Positions 31,077-39,297 of a DNA stretch of 42,364 bases are shown piece after piece. The notes under the pieces are model-generated. The model had not been told where the DNA came from. It searched no databases and saw only the letters and a list, made by a program, of their open reading frames with translations. The DNA comes from Deltaproteobacteria bacterium. Its GTDB lineage: Bacteria > Desulfobacterota > Binatia > UBA9968. The DNA lies in NCBI GenBank assembly GCA_016180805.1, contig JACPAM010000122.1, forward strand, positions 1-42,364, in the 5' to 3' direction. The position numbers and the translations under genes were made by a program. How positions within the stretch are numbered: the stretch's first letter is position 1; the number at the start of each line of letters is the position of its first letter.

Positions 31077-32279
31077 ATGAAAGAAGCAGTCATCGTTGAG
31101 GCGCTGCGCACACCCATGGGGCGCCATGGAGGCATTCTTAAGGACATCCGTCCCGACGACCTGGCAGCCCACGTCATTACCAAGCTCCTCCAGCGCACCG
31201 GCATTCCGCGGGAAGCGGTGGAGGATGTCTACCTCGGGTGCAGCAATCAAGCAGGCGAGGATTGCCGTAACGTCGCGCGCAACGCCGCTCTTCTGGCCGG
31301 GCTCCCGTATACCGTCGCTGGGGCGACCATCAATCGTCTTTGCGGCTCCGGCCTTGAGGCGATCAATCAGGCAGGGAGGGCCATTCAAACCGAGCACGGC
31401 GATCTCTTTATCGCAGGCGGCGTTGAGAGCATGACCCGCGGACCGTTGGTGATGCCCAAGGGCGAGACCGCTTTCCAGCGCGGCGACGTAACCGTCTACG
31501 ACAGCTCCTTGGGCTGGCGCTTTCCCAACCCACGCCTGGGCGAGCTCTACCCGCTGATCAGCAACGGCGAGACCGCGGAAAACGTCGCCGAGAAGTATCA
31601 CATCAACCGCGCCGACCAGGATGCCTTCGCTCTGGAGAGCCATCGCCGCTCGGTTCGGGCCACGGAACAAGGGATCTTCAAAGATGAGATCGTGCCGATC
31701 GAAATTCCACAGCGCCGGGGAGAGGCGCTGCGATACGACAAAGACGAAGGGCCGAGAGCGGATACGTCGATGGAAAAGCTCGCCGCGCTGAAACCCGTGT
31801 TCAAAGAAAACGGTACGGTGACCGCAGGGAACTCTTCTCCGATTTCCGACGGCGCAGCGGCGCTGCTCTTGGCTACGCCCGAAAAGGCCAGGGCCCTAAA
31901 GCTCAAGCCCCTAGCGCGCATCGTGGCTTCCGCCGTGGCCGGGGTCGATCCCTCCTACATGGGCATAGGACCGATCCCGGCCACACGCAAGGCGCTGGAA
32001 AGGGCCGCCATCACCGTGGACCAGATCGATCTCGTGGAGATCAACGAAGCCTTCGCTTCCCAATCCCTCGCCTGCATCAAGGAGTTGGACTTGGATCCAA
32101 AGAAAGTCAACGTCAACGGCGGGGCCATCGCCCTGGGTCACCCGCTGGGTTGCAGCGGGGCACGACTCATGACGACCTTGGTCCACGAAATGAAGAGGCG
32201 CCGCAGCCGCTACGGGCTGGCCACGATGTGCATCGGCGTCGGGCAAGGGATCGCCACGATCGTCGAGCGGGTAGACTAG
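31077..32279 (+). CDS. Acetyl-CoA C-acyltransferase (thiolase)
   Basis: A 400-residue thiolase of the degradative PcaF/FadA-like group. The nucleophile Cys lies in [17 protein letters not shown] (about residue 90), the catalytic His in [19 protein letters not shown], and the second Cys in [10 protein letters not shown]. Another conserved block is [10 protein letters not shown]. It cleaves 3-ketoacyl-CoA with CoA to acetyl-CoA plus a shortened acyl-CoA. Placed after two dehydrogenase genes it completes a short beta-oxidation set. Full length. ATG 31077 has GTAGGGAG upstream. Confidence 0.93.
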   Translation: MKEAVIVEALRTPMGRHGGILKDIRPDDLAAHVITKLLQRTGIPREAVEDVYLGCSNQAGEDCRNVARNAALLAGLPYTVAGATINRLCGSGLEAINQAGRAIQTEHGDLFIAGGVESMTRGPLVMPKGETAFQRGDVTVYDSSLGWRFPNPRLGELYPLISNGETAENVAEKYHINRADQDAFALESHRRSVRATEQGIFKDEIVPIEIPQRRGEALRYDKDEGPRADTSMEKLAALKPVFKENGTVTAGNSSPISDGAAALLLATPEKARALKLKPLARIVASAVAGVDPSYMGIGPIPATRKALERAAITVDQIDLVEINEAFASQSLACIKELDLDPKKVNVNGGAIALGHPLGCSGARLMTTLVHEMKRRRSRYGLATMCIGVGQGIATIVERVD

Positions 32280-32312
32280 GGCGAACGAGGCCCGCCGACT
32301 ATTTCCTACCCC

Positions 32313-35000
32313 ATGAGGATCAGTCGTAAAGCCGTCGCTGTATTCCTGATCACCGCGGCTTGTGTCTTCGCGCTGCTCGTCGTCTCTCTGAACACGCTCA
32401 TCGGGAGGAATCACGACCGGATTCGCGAAGAGATCCAAAAGGCCCTCGGCCGTCCCCTAAAATTCAACCAGCTTCAGCTCAGCCTGTGGGGCGGGCTGGG
32501 CTTTTCCGCCACGGATTTACGCATCGCCGAAGACCCGCGCTTCGCCGCGACGCCGTTCATCCAAACTCGCGAGCTGCGCATGAAAGTGCGCTGGTTTCCG
32601 CTGCTCTTGGGGCGGGTCGCAATCAAGGAATTTACCTTGGCGCAACCGGAGATACAGATCATCAAGAGCGAAACGGGAAAGCTCAACATCTCAACCCTTT
32701 TCACCGCGGCGAGTGAGGCTCCGCCGACGAACGGAGGCAAAAAGGCCCAGCCGGACAGGGAGCCGAAGCGACGAGTTCCCGTAGCGCTGTCCGTATCCGG
32801 CCTGCGGGTGAGTCAGGGAAGGATCCATTACATCGACCGGGCGGCCAAAGAACCCTTCGAGATGCGGGTGCAAAATCTCGAGATGAGCCTCAAAGGGTCG
32901 GCGCTAACGGGAAACGCGGACCTCAAGCTGGCGGCCAGCTTATCCGAAAACCAGGGACAAAATATAAGCGTGGAAGGCCGACTCGGCCCCTACGCCGTGG
33001 AACGCGAATGGACGCAATACCCTCTCGACCTCCACGTGAGCGTCGATTCGCTCCTGATGCCGAATTTGACGCGCGCCCTTCCCTTGCTGCGGGATAAAAT
33101 TCCGTCCTACCTGGGCATCAACGGACCGCTTTCGATCAAGGCGCACCTTTCCGGGACCCTGGAGCGCCCCAAGATTCGCGATGTAAGCGTCGCCGGTGCC
33201 TTCTTCGGTGCCACCGAGAAGAACACCTCCTTGACAGGGGACGTGGATCTCTCCAGAAGCGGCGCTTGGAAAGACGCCGTGGTCAAAGGAAAGGTCGTCA
33301 TCAATCCGGTGACGCTCGACCGTCTCCGGTTGCTCCCTTTTCTCCAACCCGCCCTTCCGGCGGGGCTGTCTGCGGACGGTCCTTTGAGCGTTGCCGGCGA
33401 ACTGTCGGGTAGCCTGGAGGATCTGGAGGTGCACGCCCGGGTCAAGGCCGAAGCGAGCGCAGTTCGATTTGGCGAATGGCTGAAGAAGGATAAGGGCCTC
33501 CCGGCCCAACTGGAACTCAATCTGCGCAATCGCAAGGATCGGCTGGTCTTGGACACATCCGAGCTTACGCTTCATAACCTAAAGCTGAAATTCTCGGGCA
33601 CGCTCGACGAGTCGCCTGAGCGGGTGCTCACACTGCGCCTTCGCGTGGACCGAAGCAATCTTTCGGGCTGGGACGGACTTATCGCGCCGCTCTCTTCCTA
33701 CCAGACTCGAGGCACCCTGGAGTTCGATCTTTCGGTCAAAAAAGCCCTCGGCATGCCAAGCGGGGAACTGGAGCTGCGCGGCGGCCTAAGCCTGACAGAC
33801 GTCCAGGCCAAAGAAAAAAATAGCGGCCGCGGCTTCGACCAGTTGAACTCGAAAGTGTCATTTCTGGGCAAGCAGATCCGCGTGGAGCGCTCTTCGCTAC
33901 GCCTTGGTTCCTCCACTCTGGCTTTCGAGGCGACCGTGCCTGACCTCACCAGCCCGGCGATGCAATACACCGTGTGGTCGCCCAAGCTGAGCTTTACCGA
34001 TGTCACAGAACATCCGGCCACCCTGAGCGCGTGGATAAAGGATCTCAAAAGCACAGGCGCCCTGCAAAACGGCCGGGGACAGACGACACTCAAAGGGAAC
34101 GTCTCTGCATCCCAAGGGAGCGCGCAGGAGATCCTTTACCGCAATCTACAGGGAGAAATCTCGTGGTCGCCGGGAAGCGCGAGCGTGAAAGGACTCTCTT
34201 TCCAAGCCCTGGGCGGGACGTTTCGAGCCGACGGGATGTGGGCAAAGAGCGCACCGCGCCAGCAGCGCCTCGCCCTCAACGCCCGAGTTGATGGGATGGA
34301 CCTCAAGGCCTTGCTCACCCAGAAATTTCCCACCTTCAAAGATCACATTGCGGGGAAACTGGATCTTACGGCGAGAGTGCGGGCCGAGGGCAAGAACGGC
34401 TCCTTTTGGCAGGACAGCCTGCGCGGAGAGGGAGAAACCGAGATCCGCCAGGGCATCGTCAAAGATGTGAATTTGGTCGAGCAAGTCCTGGGCAAAGTCA
34501 CCGGCCTGCCGGGAATTTCCGATCTGTTATCGTCTGGGCTACGGGCCCGCTACCGGTCGCTGCTCCAGAACCGGGACACTGCCTTCGACAAATTGGCCGC
34601 GACCTTTACGATCGCGGACAAGCGCATCCACACCCGTGACCTCCTCCTGGCTACGCGGGACTACACCGTCAAAGGCGAGGGCTGGATCGGTTTCGACAAG
34701 ACCATGCGATGGAACGGCGAGCTGGTCATGTCGTCCCAGTTCACCCAGGAACTCGTGCGGGAGCATCGCAACGTACGCTATCTACTCGACCGCCAGGGAA
34801 GGCTTGCCGTGCCTTTTCGCCTCGAGGGGACTCTCCCCCAAGTCCAACCGAAACCGGACACTCAATGGTTAGCCGCGCAGATTCAGCGCGGCCTTTTGCA
34901 AAGAGGATTGGAGCGCGCCCTGGGCGGGGAAAAAGAAAAAAAGGGCAAAGAAAGGCAAGACTGGATTCAAAAAGGACTGGAGAAGCTATTTGGCAAATAG
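32313..35000 (+). CDS. AsmA-family envelope protein
   Basis: An 895-residue protein with one N-terminal membrane helix (AVAVFLITAACVFALLVVSL) and a long periplasmic part. The start is typical of AsmA: NHDRIREEIQKALGRPLKFN, FSATDLRIAEDPRF and LLGRVAIKEFTLAQPEIQI. Repeated beta-rich LSGTLE..P / LSVAGELSGSLED blocks follow, and the C-terminal AsmA_2 region has GEGETEIRQGIVKDVNLVEQ and YTVKGEGWIGFDKTMRWNGE. AsmA-like proteins form long hydrophobic grooves that are thought to carry phospholipids between membranes. This supports a two-membrane cell envelope. Its end is Lys/Glu-rich. Confidence 0.88.
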   Translation: MRISRKAVAVFLITAACVFALLVVSLNTLIGRNHDRIREEIQKALGRPLKFNQLQLSLWGGLGFSATDLRIAEDPRFAATPFIQTRELRMKVRWFPLLLGRVAIKEFTLAQPEIQIIKSETGKLNISTLFTAASEAPPTNGGKKAQPDREPKRRVPVALSVSGLRVSQGRIHYIDRAAKEPFEMRVQNLEMSLKGSALTGNADLKLAASLSENQGQNISVEGRLGPYAVEREWTQYPLDLHVSVDSLLMPNLTRALPLLRDKIPSYLGINGPLSIKAHLSGTLERPKIRDVSVAGAFFGATEKNTSLTGDVDLSRSGAWKDAVVKGKVVINPVTLDRLRLLPFLQPALPAGLSADGPLSVAGELSGSLEDLEVHARVKAEASAVRFGEWLKKDKGLPAQLELNLRNRKDRLVLDTSELTLHNLKLKFSGTLDESPERVLTLRLRVDRSNLSGWDGLIAPLSSYQTRGTLEFDLSVKKALGMPSGELELRGGLSLTDVQAKEKNSGRGFDQLNSKVSFLGKQIRVERSSLRLGSSTLAFEATVPDLTSPAMQYTVWSPKLSFTDVTEHPATLSAWIKDLKSTGALQNGRGQTTLKGNVSASQGSAQEILYRNLQGEISWSPGSASVKGLSFQALGGTFRADGMWAKSAPRQQRLALNARVDGMDLKALLTQKFPTFKDHIAGKLDLTARVRAEGKNGSFWQDSLRGEGETEIRQGIVKDVNLVEQVLGKVTGLPGISDLLSSGLRARYRSLLQNRDTAFDKLAATFTIADKRIHTRDLLLATRDYTVKGEGWIGFDKTMRWNGELVMSSQFTQELVREHRNVRYLLDRQGRLAVPFRLEGTLPQVQPKPDTQWLAAQIQRGLLQRGLERALGGEKEKKGKERQDWIQKGLEKLFGK

Positions 35001-35013
35001 CCTAAAGAAAAGT

Positions 35014-35097
35014 TAACCGTCAATGGTCAACAGTCAATGGAGGACCCGTCAAAACTTTCGAGCCGATTGACGATTGACCAATAACCATTGACCAACA
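35014..35097. repeat. GTCAATGG-type inverted repeat
   Basis: ACCGTCAATGGTCAACAGTC and ATTGACCAATAACCATTGAC flank a short centre; the unit GTCAATGGT / ACCATTGAC occurs several times on both strands. It fills the AsmA-DUF4911 spacer and ends at the GTG of the next gene. A different family from the ATGCAAA repeats. Confidence 0.65.
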
Positions 35098-35388
35098 GTG
35101 GACCTACACGAAATCTATTTGGCGGTCCGGCCGCAGGATATCGCTTACGTCAAGTTCGTCTTCGAATCCTACGAAGGGGTGGGCCTCATCCGCACGGTGG
35201 ACCGCAAGAAAGCCGTCATCGTGCTCCTGGTCGTGGACGATTTCCTCAACGTCGCCCGGTCGATCCTGACCTCCCTCAAGGGCGAGGTTTCGCTCTGCGA
35301 AATGGCACGCCCCGGCGAGACCGGCGAGGACTGGCTTCTAAAGGAGCTAGCCGCGGACGCTCAATGCAAAATGCAGAATGCAAAGTGA
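35098..35388 (+). CDS. DUF4911 small protein
   Basis: A 96-residue protein (GTG start) with MDLHEIYLAVRPQDIAYVKF, VFESYEGVGLIRTVDRKKAV and VDDFLNVARSILTSL, the DUF4911 pattern. The family is small, cytoplasmic and of unknown function, and is often next to genes for RNA or translation. The normal domain ends near DWLLKELAA. The last residues (AQCKMQNAK) are encoded by the AT-rich repeat that begins at 35359, so the tail is probably not functional sequence. Confidence 0.8.
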   Translation: MDLHEIYLAVRPQDIAYVKFVFESYEGVGLIRTVDRKKAVIVLLVVDDFLNVARSILTSLKGEVSLCEMARPGETGEDWLLKELAADAQCKMQNAK

Positions 35389-35440
35389 AAAATGTAAAAT
35401 GATTTTGCGTTTTGCAATTTGAAATTTGCCTTTTGCAATC
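35359..35440. repeat. AT-rich inverted repeat, copy 3, overlapping two gene ends
   Basis: CTCAATGCAAAATGCAGAATGC on the left and TTTGCAATTTGAAATTTGCC, TTTTGCAATCC on the right make the third copy of the ATGCAAA family. It encodes the last residues of the DUF4911 protein and the apparent first residues of RNase R. Confidence 0.75.
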
Positions 35441-37544
35441 CTTAAAAGAAAAGATCCTATCATTCTTCGCCACCCGTCCGCGACGGCGCTTCACCCCGCA
35501 GGAGGTCGGCAAAGGCATGGAGCTTCCGCGCGCGGAGCTTGAGGCCGTGGTCGAAAGCCTCAGAGAGCTCGCCCGAGAAGGCAAGCTTGTCCGGCTCAAA
35601 AAAAATCACTACGCCATCCCCGGCGCGCAGAACTGCGTGGTCGGAAGAGTGCAGGCCCATCCCGACGGATTCGGCTTTCTCATCCCGCGCGAGAAGAGCC
35701 GGAACGACATCTATCTCAGCCGTCGCGAAATGCGCCGCGTCATGCACGGCGATGTGGTGATGGTCCGCCTGGAAAAGAGAAGAACGGGCGATGAGGCCCA
35801 CGTGGTGCAAATCCTGGAGCGCGGCCACAAGAGAATCGTCGGAACCTATGACGAGTTCGAGGGCAAAGCCTATCTCATCCCGATGGATTTACGGATAGCG
35901 CCGGCCATCCCTCTGGCCCCGGGCGGCCCAAAGTCCGGGAAAGGGAAAGTCATCACTGCAGAGATTTCCCGCTACGGAACGGGGTTCAGCCCGCCCGAGG
36001 CCAAGCTCCTTGAGAGCCTGGGCGACCCGGATGACCCTGAAGTCCAAGCCCGCTCCATTGTATTCCGCTACGATCTGCCCACCGTCTTCTCCGCCGAGAG
36101 TCGCGCCGCGGCGACGCGATGCGTCCAGCAGCTCGACACCAGGGACTTTCGCAACCGCACGGACCTGCGTGGCCTTCCCATCGTGACGATCGATGGCGAG
36201 CAGGCGCGGGACTTCGACGACGCCGTGAGCGTGGAAAAAAAGAGCGGCCATTTTTTTCTCTATGTCTCGATCGCGGACGTCGCCCATTATGTTCGGCCCG
36301 CAACGGCCCTCGACCAGGACGCCTACCAGCGGGGAACCAGTGTCTACTTTCCCGATCGGGCCATTCCGATGATTCCGGAGGAGCTTTCCAACGGCATATG
36401 CAGCCTCAATCCGGCCGAAGCGCGGCTGACGAAGACGGTGGTTTTGGAAATCGATCCCCAAGGTCAGGTCCGGCACAGCCGCATGTTCGAGTCGGTCATC
36501 CAGAGCCGCGCGCGCATGACCTACACCGAAGTGCGCCGTATCCTGATCGATCGGGACCCCGAGTGTCTCAATCGCTATCGGGATCTGGTGGATCAGTTTC
36601 AGTTGATGGAGGAGCTGGCGCTCCTCCTTTGCGAGGACCGCAGGGAAAAGGGAAGCTTGGACTTCGATCTTCCCGAGGCGGAGATCGTGCTCGATCTTCA
36701 GGGAATGCCCGAGAACATCGCCCGGGCCGAGCGCTCCATCGCTCACCGGATCATCGAGGAGTTCATGATTGCCGCCAACGAAGCCGTGGCCCGCCACCTA
36801 AGGGAAAAGGAATTTCCGCTCCTCTATCGCGTTCACGAGGGGCCCGAGCAGGAAACCCTAGAGGCCCTTTCCCCTTTCCTTTTGAGTCTGGGCTACCGGC
36901 TCCCGCTCAGCAAGGGGAAGGTCGCGCCCAAGGACCTCCAACGGATTCTCGAGGCCTGCCGCGGAAAACCCGAGGAGAGGGTTCTGAATCGCGTCCTGCT
37001 GCGCGCGATGAAACAGGCTCGCTACGCCCCGGAAAACATCGGCCACTTCGGCCTCGCCTCCAACTGTTATACCCACTTCACTTCGCCAATCCGCCGCTAT
37101 CCGGACTTGATCGTCCACCGAATCCTCCAAGACGCTCTGGAAGGAAAGAAGCTCAAGCCCAAGGAACGCGATGATCTTGCCGCTTACCTCGAAGAGGCTG
37201 GCGAGCACACGTCGGAGCGCGAACGGATCGCGATGGATGCCGAGCGGGAAATGGTCGATCTCAAAAAGGCGCAGTTCATGCTCGGAAAGATCGGCGAGGA
37301 GTTCGACGGCTTCATCGTGAGTCTGGCAAATTTCGGCTTTTTCGTCGAGCTGAATGACTATTTCGTCGAGGGACTGGTGCGCCTCTCCGCTCTCCAAGAC
37401 GACACGTACTACTACTATGAAAAAGAGCATGTCATCAAGGGACGGCGCACCGGCCACGCCTTCCGCATGGGGGATGCCGTGCGGACCAGGGTTGTTCGAG
37501 TCAATGCATTCCGTGGCGAAATCGACTTCGAACTCACCCATTAG
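35433..37544 (+). CDS. rnr: Ribonuclease R (RNB-family 3'-5' exoribonuclease)
   Basis: About 703 residues from the TTG at 35433 (the open frame extends to 35412). The order is a winged-helix domain (RFTPQEVGKGMELPRAELEA), cold-shock domains (VGRVQAHPDGFGFLIPREKS, then NDIYLSRREMRRVMHGDVV), the RNB catalytic domain with IDGEQARDFDDAVSVEK (the metal-binding Asp cluster) and HFGLASNCYTHFTSPIRRYPDL, and a C-terminal S1 domain (GEEFDGFIVSLANFGFFVEL). It degrades structured RNA in the cytoplasm. It lacks the usual Lys-rich tail. No Met or Shine-Dalgarno is found at the start because an AT-rich repeat occupies it, so the true start is uncertain. Confidence 0.92.
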   Translation: MQSLKEKILSFFATRPRRRFTPQEVGKGMELPRAELEAVVESLRELAREGKLVRLKKNHYAIPGAQNCVVGRVQAHPDGFGFLIPREKSRNDIYLSRREMRRVMHGDVVMVRLEKRRTGDEAHVVQILERGHKRIVGTYDEFEGKAYLIPMDLRIAPAIPLAPGGPKSGKGKVITAEISRYGTGFSPPEAKLLESLGDPDDPEVQARSIVFRYDLPTVFSAESRAAATRCVQQLDTRDFRNRTDLRGLPIVTIDGEQARDFDDAVSVEKKSGHFFLYVSIADVAHYVRPATALDQDAYQRGTSVYFPDRAIPMIPEELSNGICSLNPAEARLTKTVVLEIDPQGQVRHSRMFESVIQSRARMTYTEVRRILIDRDPECLNRYRDLVDQFQLMEELALLLCEDRREKGSLDFDLPEAEIVLDLQGMPENIARAERSIAHRIIEEFMIAANEAVARHLREKEFPLLYRVHEGPEQETLEALSPFLLSLGYRLPLSKGKVAPKDLQRILEACRGKPEERVLNRVLLRAMKQARYAPENIGHFGLASNCYTHFTSPIRRYPDLIVHRILQDALEGKKLKPKERDDLAAYLEEAGEHTSERERIAMDAEREMVDLKKAQFMLGKIGEEFDGFIVSLANFGFFVELNDYFVEGLVRLSALQDDTYYYYEKEHVIKGRRTGHAFRMGDAVRTRVVRVNAFRGEIDFELTH

Positions 37545-37590
37545 CGTCTTCTCCTTGGTCCACGATTTCCGAAGCAGAGCCGGACTATTC

Positions 37591-37619
37591 TTGACAGAAG
37601 ATGCGCTGTTCTTCATACT
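37591..37619 (+). promoter_or_regulatory. Sigma70-type promoter of the toxin-antitoxin operon
   Basis: TTGACA (37591-37596) and CATACT (37614-37619) are 17 bases apart, 33 bases before the antitoxin ATG. Confidence 0.65.
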
Positions 37620-37631
37620 GAGGGAAGAATC

Positions 37632-37651
37632 GGTATGAATGAGGTATGAAT
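37632..37651 (+). promoter_or_regulatory. Direct repeats GGTATGAAT, likely antitoxin operator
   Basis: GGTATGAAT occurs at 37632-37640 and 37643-37651, centre-to-centre 11 bases (one helical turn), just after the promoter and before the ATG. RHH repressors commonly bind such repeats to control their own operon. Confidence 0.5.
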
Positions 37652-37652
37652 C

Positions 37653-37919
37653 ATGGCTGTCGCTAAAGTCGCACTAAGCCTGCCTGGACCCCTTGTCACT
37701 CAGATTGACCGGTTGGCGAAGAAGGCTGGTCTCTCCCGAAGTGCCTTCGTGCGCCAAGCCGTTGAGCGAACCCTCCAGGAATCCGCCGAGACTCGCTCGC
37801 TTCGAACGGCCTACCAGATCTATGCTGAGATCGGTGAAGAGGACCGTCAATTGTCAGAAAGGTTTCTCCCCCTGGCAGCCGAGACCCTACCGCGGCAAAT
37901 CAAGCGGAGGAGCCGTTAG
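37653..37919 (+). CDS. Ribbon-helix-helix antitoxin
   Basis: An 88-residue protein. The N-terminal ribbon-helix-helix reads VAKVALSLPGPLVTQIDRLA, then KKAGLSRSAFVRQAVERTLQ, the CopG/MetJ-like DNA-binding fold. The C-terminal half (SLRTAYQIYAEIGEEDRQLS ...) would wrap the toxin. The stop TAG directly precedes the toxin ATG, so the two are translationally coupled. It likely neutralises the MazF-type toxin and represses the operon through the repeats at 37632-37651. Confidence 0.85.
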   Translation: MAVAKVALSLPGPLVTQIDRLAKKAGLSRSAFVRQAVERTLQESAETRSLRTAYQIYAEIGEEDRQLSERFLPLAAETLPRQIKRRSR

Positions 37920-38291
37920 ATGGACTTTCCACGGAGAGGCGAGATCTATTTTATCGATTTCCCTGTGACTGGGGCTGGTGAGATGGCTGGACCTCATCCA
38001 GCGCTGATCGTTCAAAATGATGTGGGGAACCGAGCGAGCCGGTTGACCATTGTGGCGGCTATCACGAGTAATCTCCGAGTGGCCCGCCTTCCGGTGGGAG
38101 TCCAGATTTCTCCGAAGGAATCCGGCTTGCCGAGGCTATCGGTAGTTCATCTTGGCCATCTCTACACTATTGACAAGCGCCGCCTGGGACGCCGTGTGGG
38201 CAGTCTCCCTTCAGCTCGACTTCGGGAAGTGGACCGTGCCGCCCAAGTAAGCCTTGGGCTCAGGCCTTTTGTCATTAACCGCGCTCCTTAA
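37920..38291 (+). CDS. MazF/PemK-family endoribonuclease toxin
   Basis: A 123-residue protein with the MazF fold: FPRRGEIYFIDFPVTGAGEM, AGPHPALIVQNDVGNRASRL, TIVAAITSNLR and the C-terminal VVHLGHLYTIDKRRLGRRVG. The RGEIY start and RP/HPALIVQN block are the family signature; these toxins cut mRNA at short sequences and stop growth until the antitoxin recovers. The expected active-site regions are all present, so it is probably functional. Confidence 0.88.
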   Translation: MDFPRRGEIYFIDFPVTGAGEMAGPHPALIVQNDVGNRASRLTIVAAITSNLRVARLPVGVQISPKESGLPRLSVVHLGHLYTIDKRRLGRRVGSLPSARLREVDRAAQVSLGLRPFVINRAP

Positions 38292-38368
38292 GAAGACCAT
38301 CATCACAGGACGGAGCACCTGCCGCGCTTTCCGCAGCAAAATCGACTTTCAATTACGGGATTCTCTTT

Positions 38369-38896
38369 TTAACCGGAGATCTTCACCCCGAAGAGGCGGG
38401 AAAGAGCCTCCATGATCGGCGGGGTAGCCAGCCCGATCAAAACCGGGGCCAGCACGGCCGCCAGCAGTCGGGAAAAAACGAATTTGGGTCCCAGGAACGG
38501 GAGCTCCCAGATCAGAGTCCGGTGGACAGGGATGAGTCCCCAAGCGGTCAGGTAGGCAGCCAGGGGACCGAAGCCAGCGCCGCTGTGTTGTAGGGCTGCA
38601 ATGATAGGAAAATTCACGAACGGTCCACCGGGGGTTATGGCCCCGGCGGCCGTGCCCACCAGAATCCCACGCAGCCCCGCCCCCGCTCCCATCCAGCGCG
38701 CGATGACTTCTGCGGGGATGACCACCTGGACCATGCCCGCCATAAGCAAGCCCAGGATCAGACGGAGCCAGACGGTTTCCAGCATGTGTCCCGATAGGCG
38801 CAGGCCGGACAAGACCATAGGCCACCCCTCGATCAGGTAAGCCAACACAACCAGTACCGCCACGATTACGCCCATCACGAGAAGAGAGAGGTCCAT
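38369..38896 (-). CDS. Half-size permease (DUF318/ArsP-like)
   Basis: From ATG 38896 (AAGGGAAG upstream) the protein has 175 residues with about five membrane helices. The block MGAGAGLRGILVGTAAGAITPGGPFVNFPII carries the Gly-rich TPGGPF signature of the DUF318/ArsP permease family, which usually has two such halves in about 300 residues. Only one half is present, as in known split forms that work as dimers. The substrate is unknown (arsenicals in ArsP). There is no partner gene nearby. Confidence 0.75.
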   Translation of the reverse strand: MDLSLLVMGVIVAVLVVLAYLIEGWPMVLSGLRLSGHMLETVWLRLILGLLMAGMVQVVIPAEVIARWMGAGAGLRGILVGTAAGAITPGGPFVNFPIIAALQHSGAGFGPLAAYLTAWGLIPVHRTLIWELPFLGPKFVFSRLLAAVLAPVLIGLATPPIMEALSRLFGVKISG

Positions 38897-39297
38897 CTTT
38901 TTCTTCCCTTTTTTCCGAAATCGTCCAGTCATCGAGAGAGCCTGTACATCTCCTGCTGCGTGTCCACCAACTCCCGGTGGGCTTCAGGGGTAGGGTATAT
39001 AAGCGATAACGGGCTGTTATGTCAACCGAGGTTGGCGCGCAAACAGACCTGGACATCTCCTGTTTCGGAAGAGTGGCGAGGAATTCGAAGCCTCTTAAGA
39101 TCCAATGACAGTAGCCTACGCTTCTTGACATGGAGGTGAGTCAAGGCGTATAGGGGACGGCTGCAAGGAACAGAGCAAGAGAAACCAGATACAACAGCGC
39201 CGCGCCGGATGCTCAGGGTTGGCTCCAGGCCATGGATCGAGGAGAAGCAGAAATTGCCATCCTCCACGCCAATAGGACCGAATAGAAGGAGGGAACC
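38897..39297. other. Spacer with no gene seen
   Basis: About 400 bases between the divergent permease and first TAXI gene. I see no coding sequence, no regulon motif and no repeat that I can support. GGAGGGAACC just before the GTG at 39298 is the ribosome-binding site. Confidence 0.4.

Noticed and set aside
25861-35440. CRISPR array
   Set aside because: The short repeats are palindromic, irregularly spaced and lack unique spacers of constant length; no cas genes are present.
35889-36797. 302-residue minus-strand frame
   Set aside because: Antisense shadow of the RNase R catalytic domain.
38349-39131. 260-residue minus-strand frame
   Set aside because: It overlaps the permease in another frame and has no membrane helices or domain; the permease frame shows clear family motifs.
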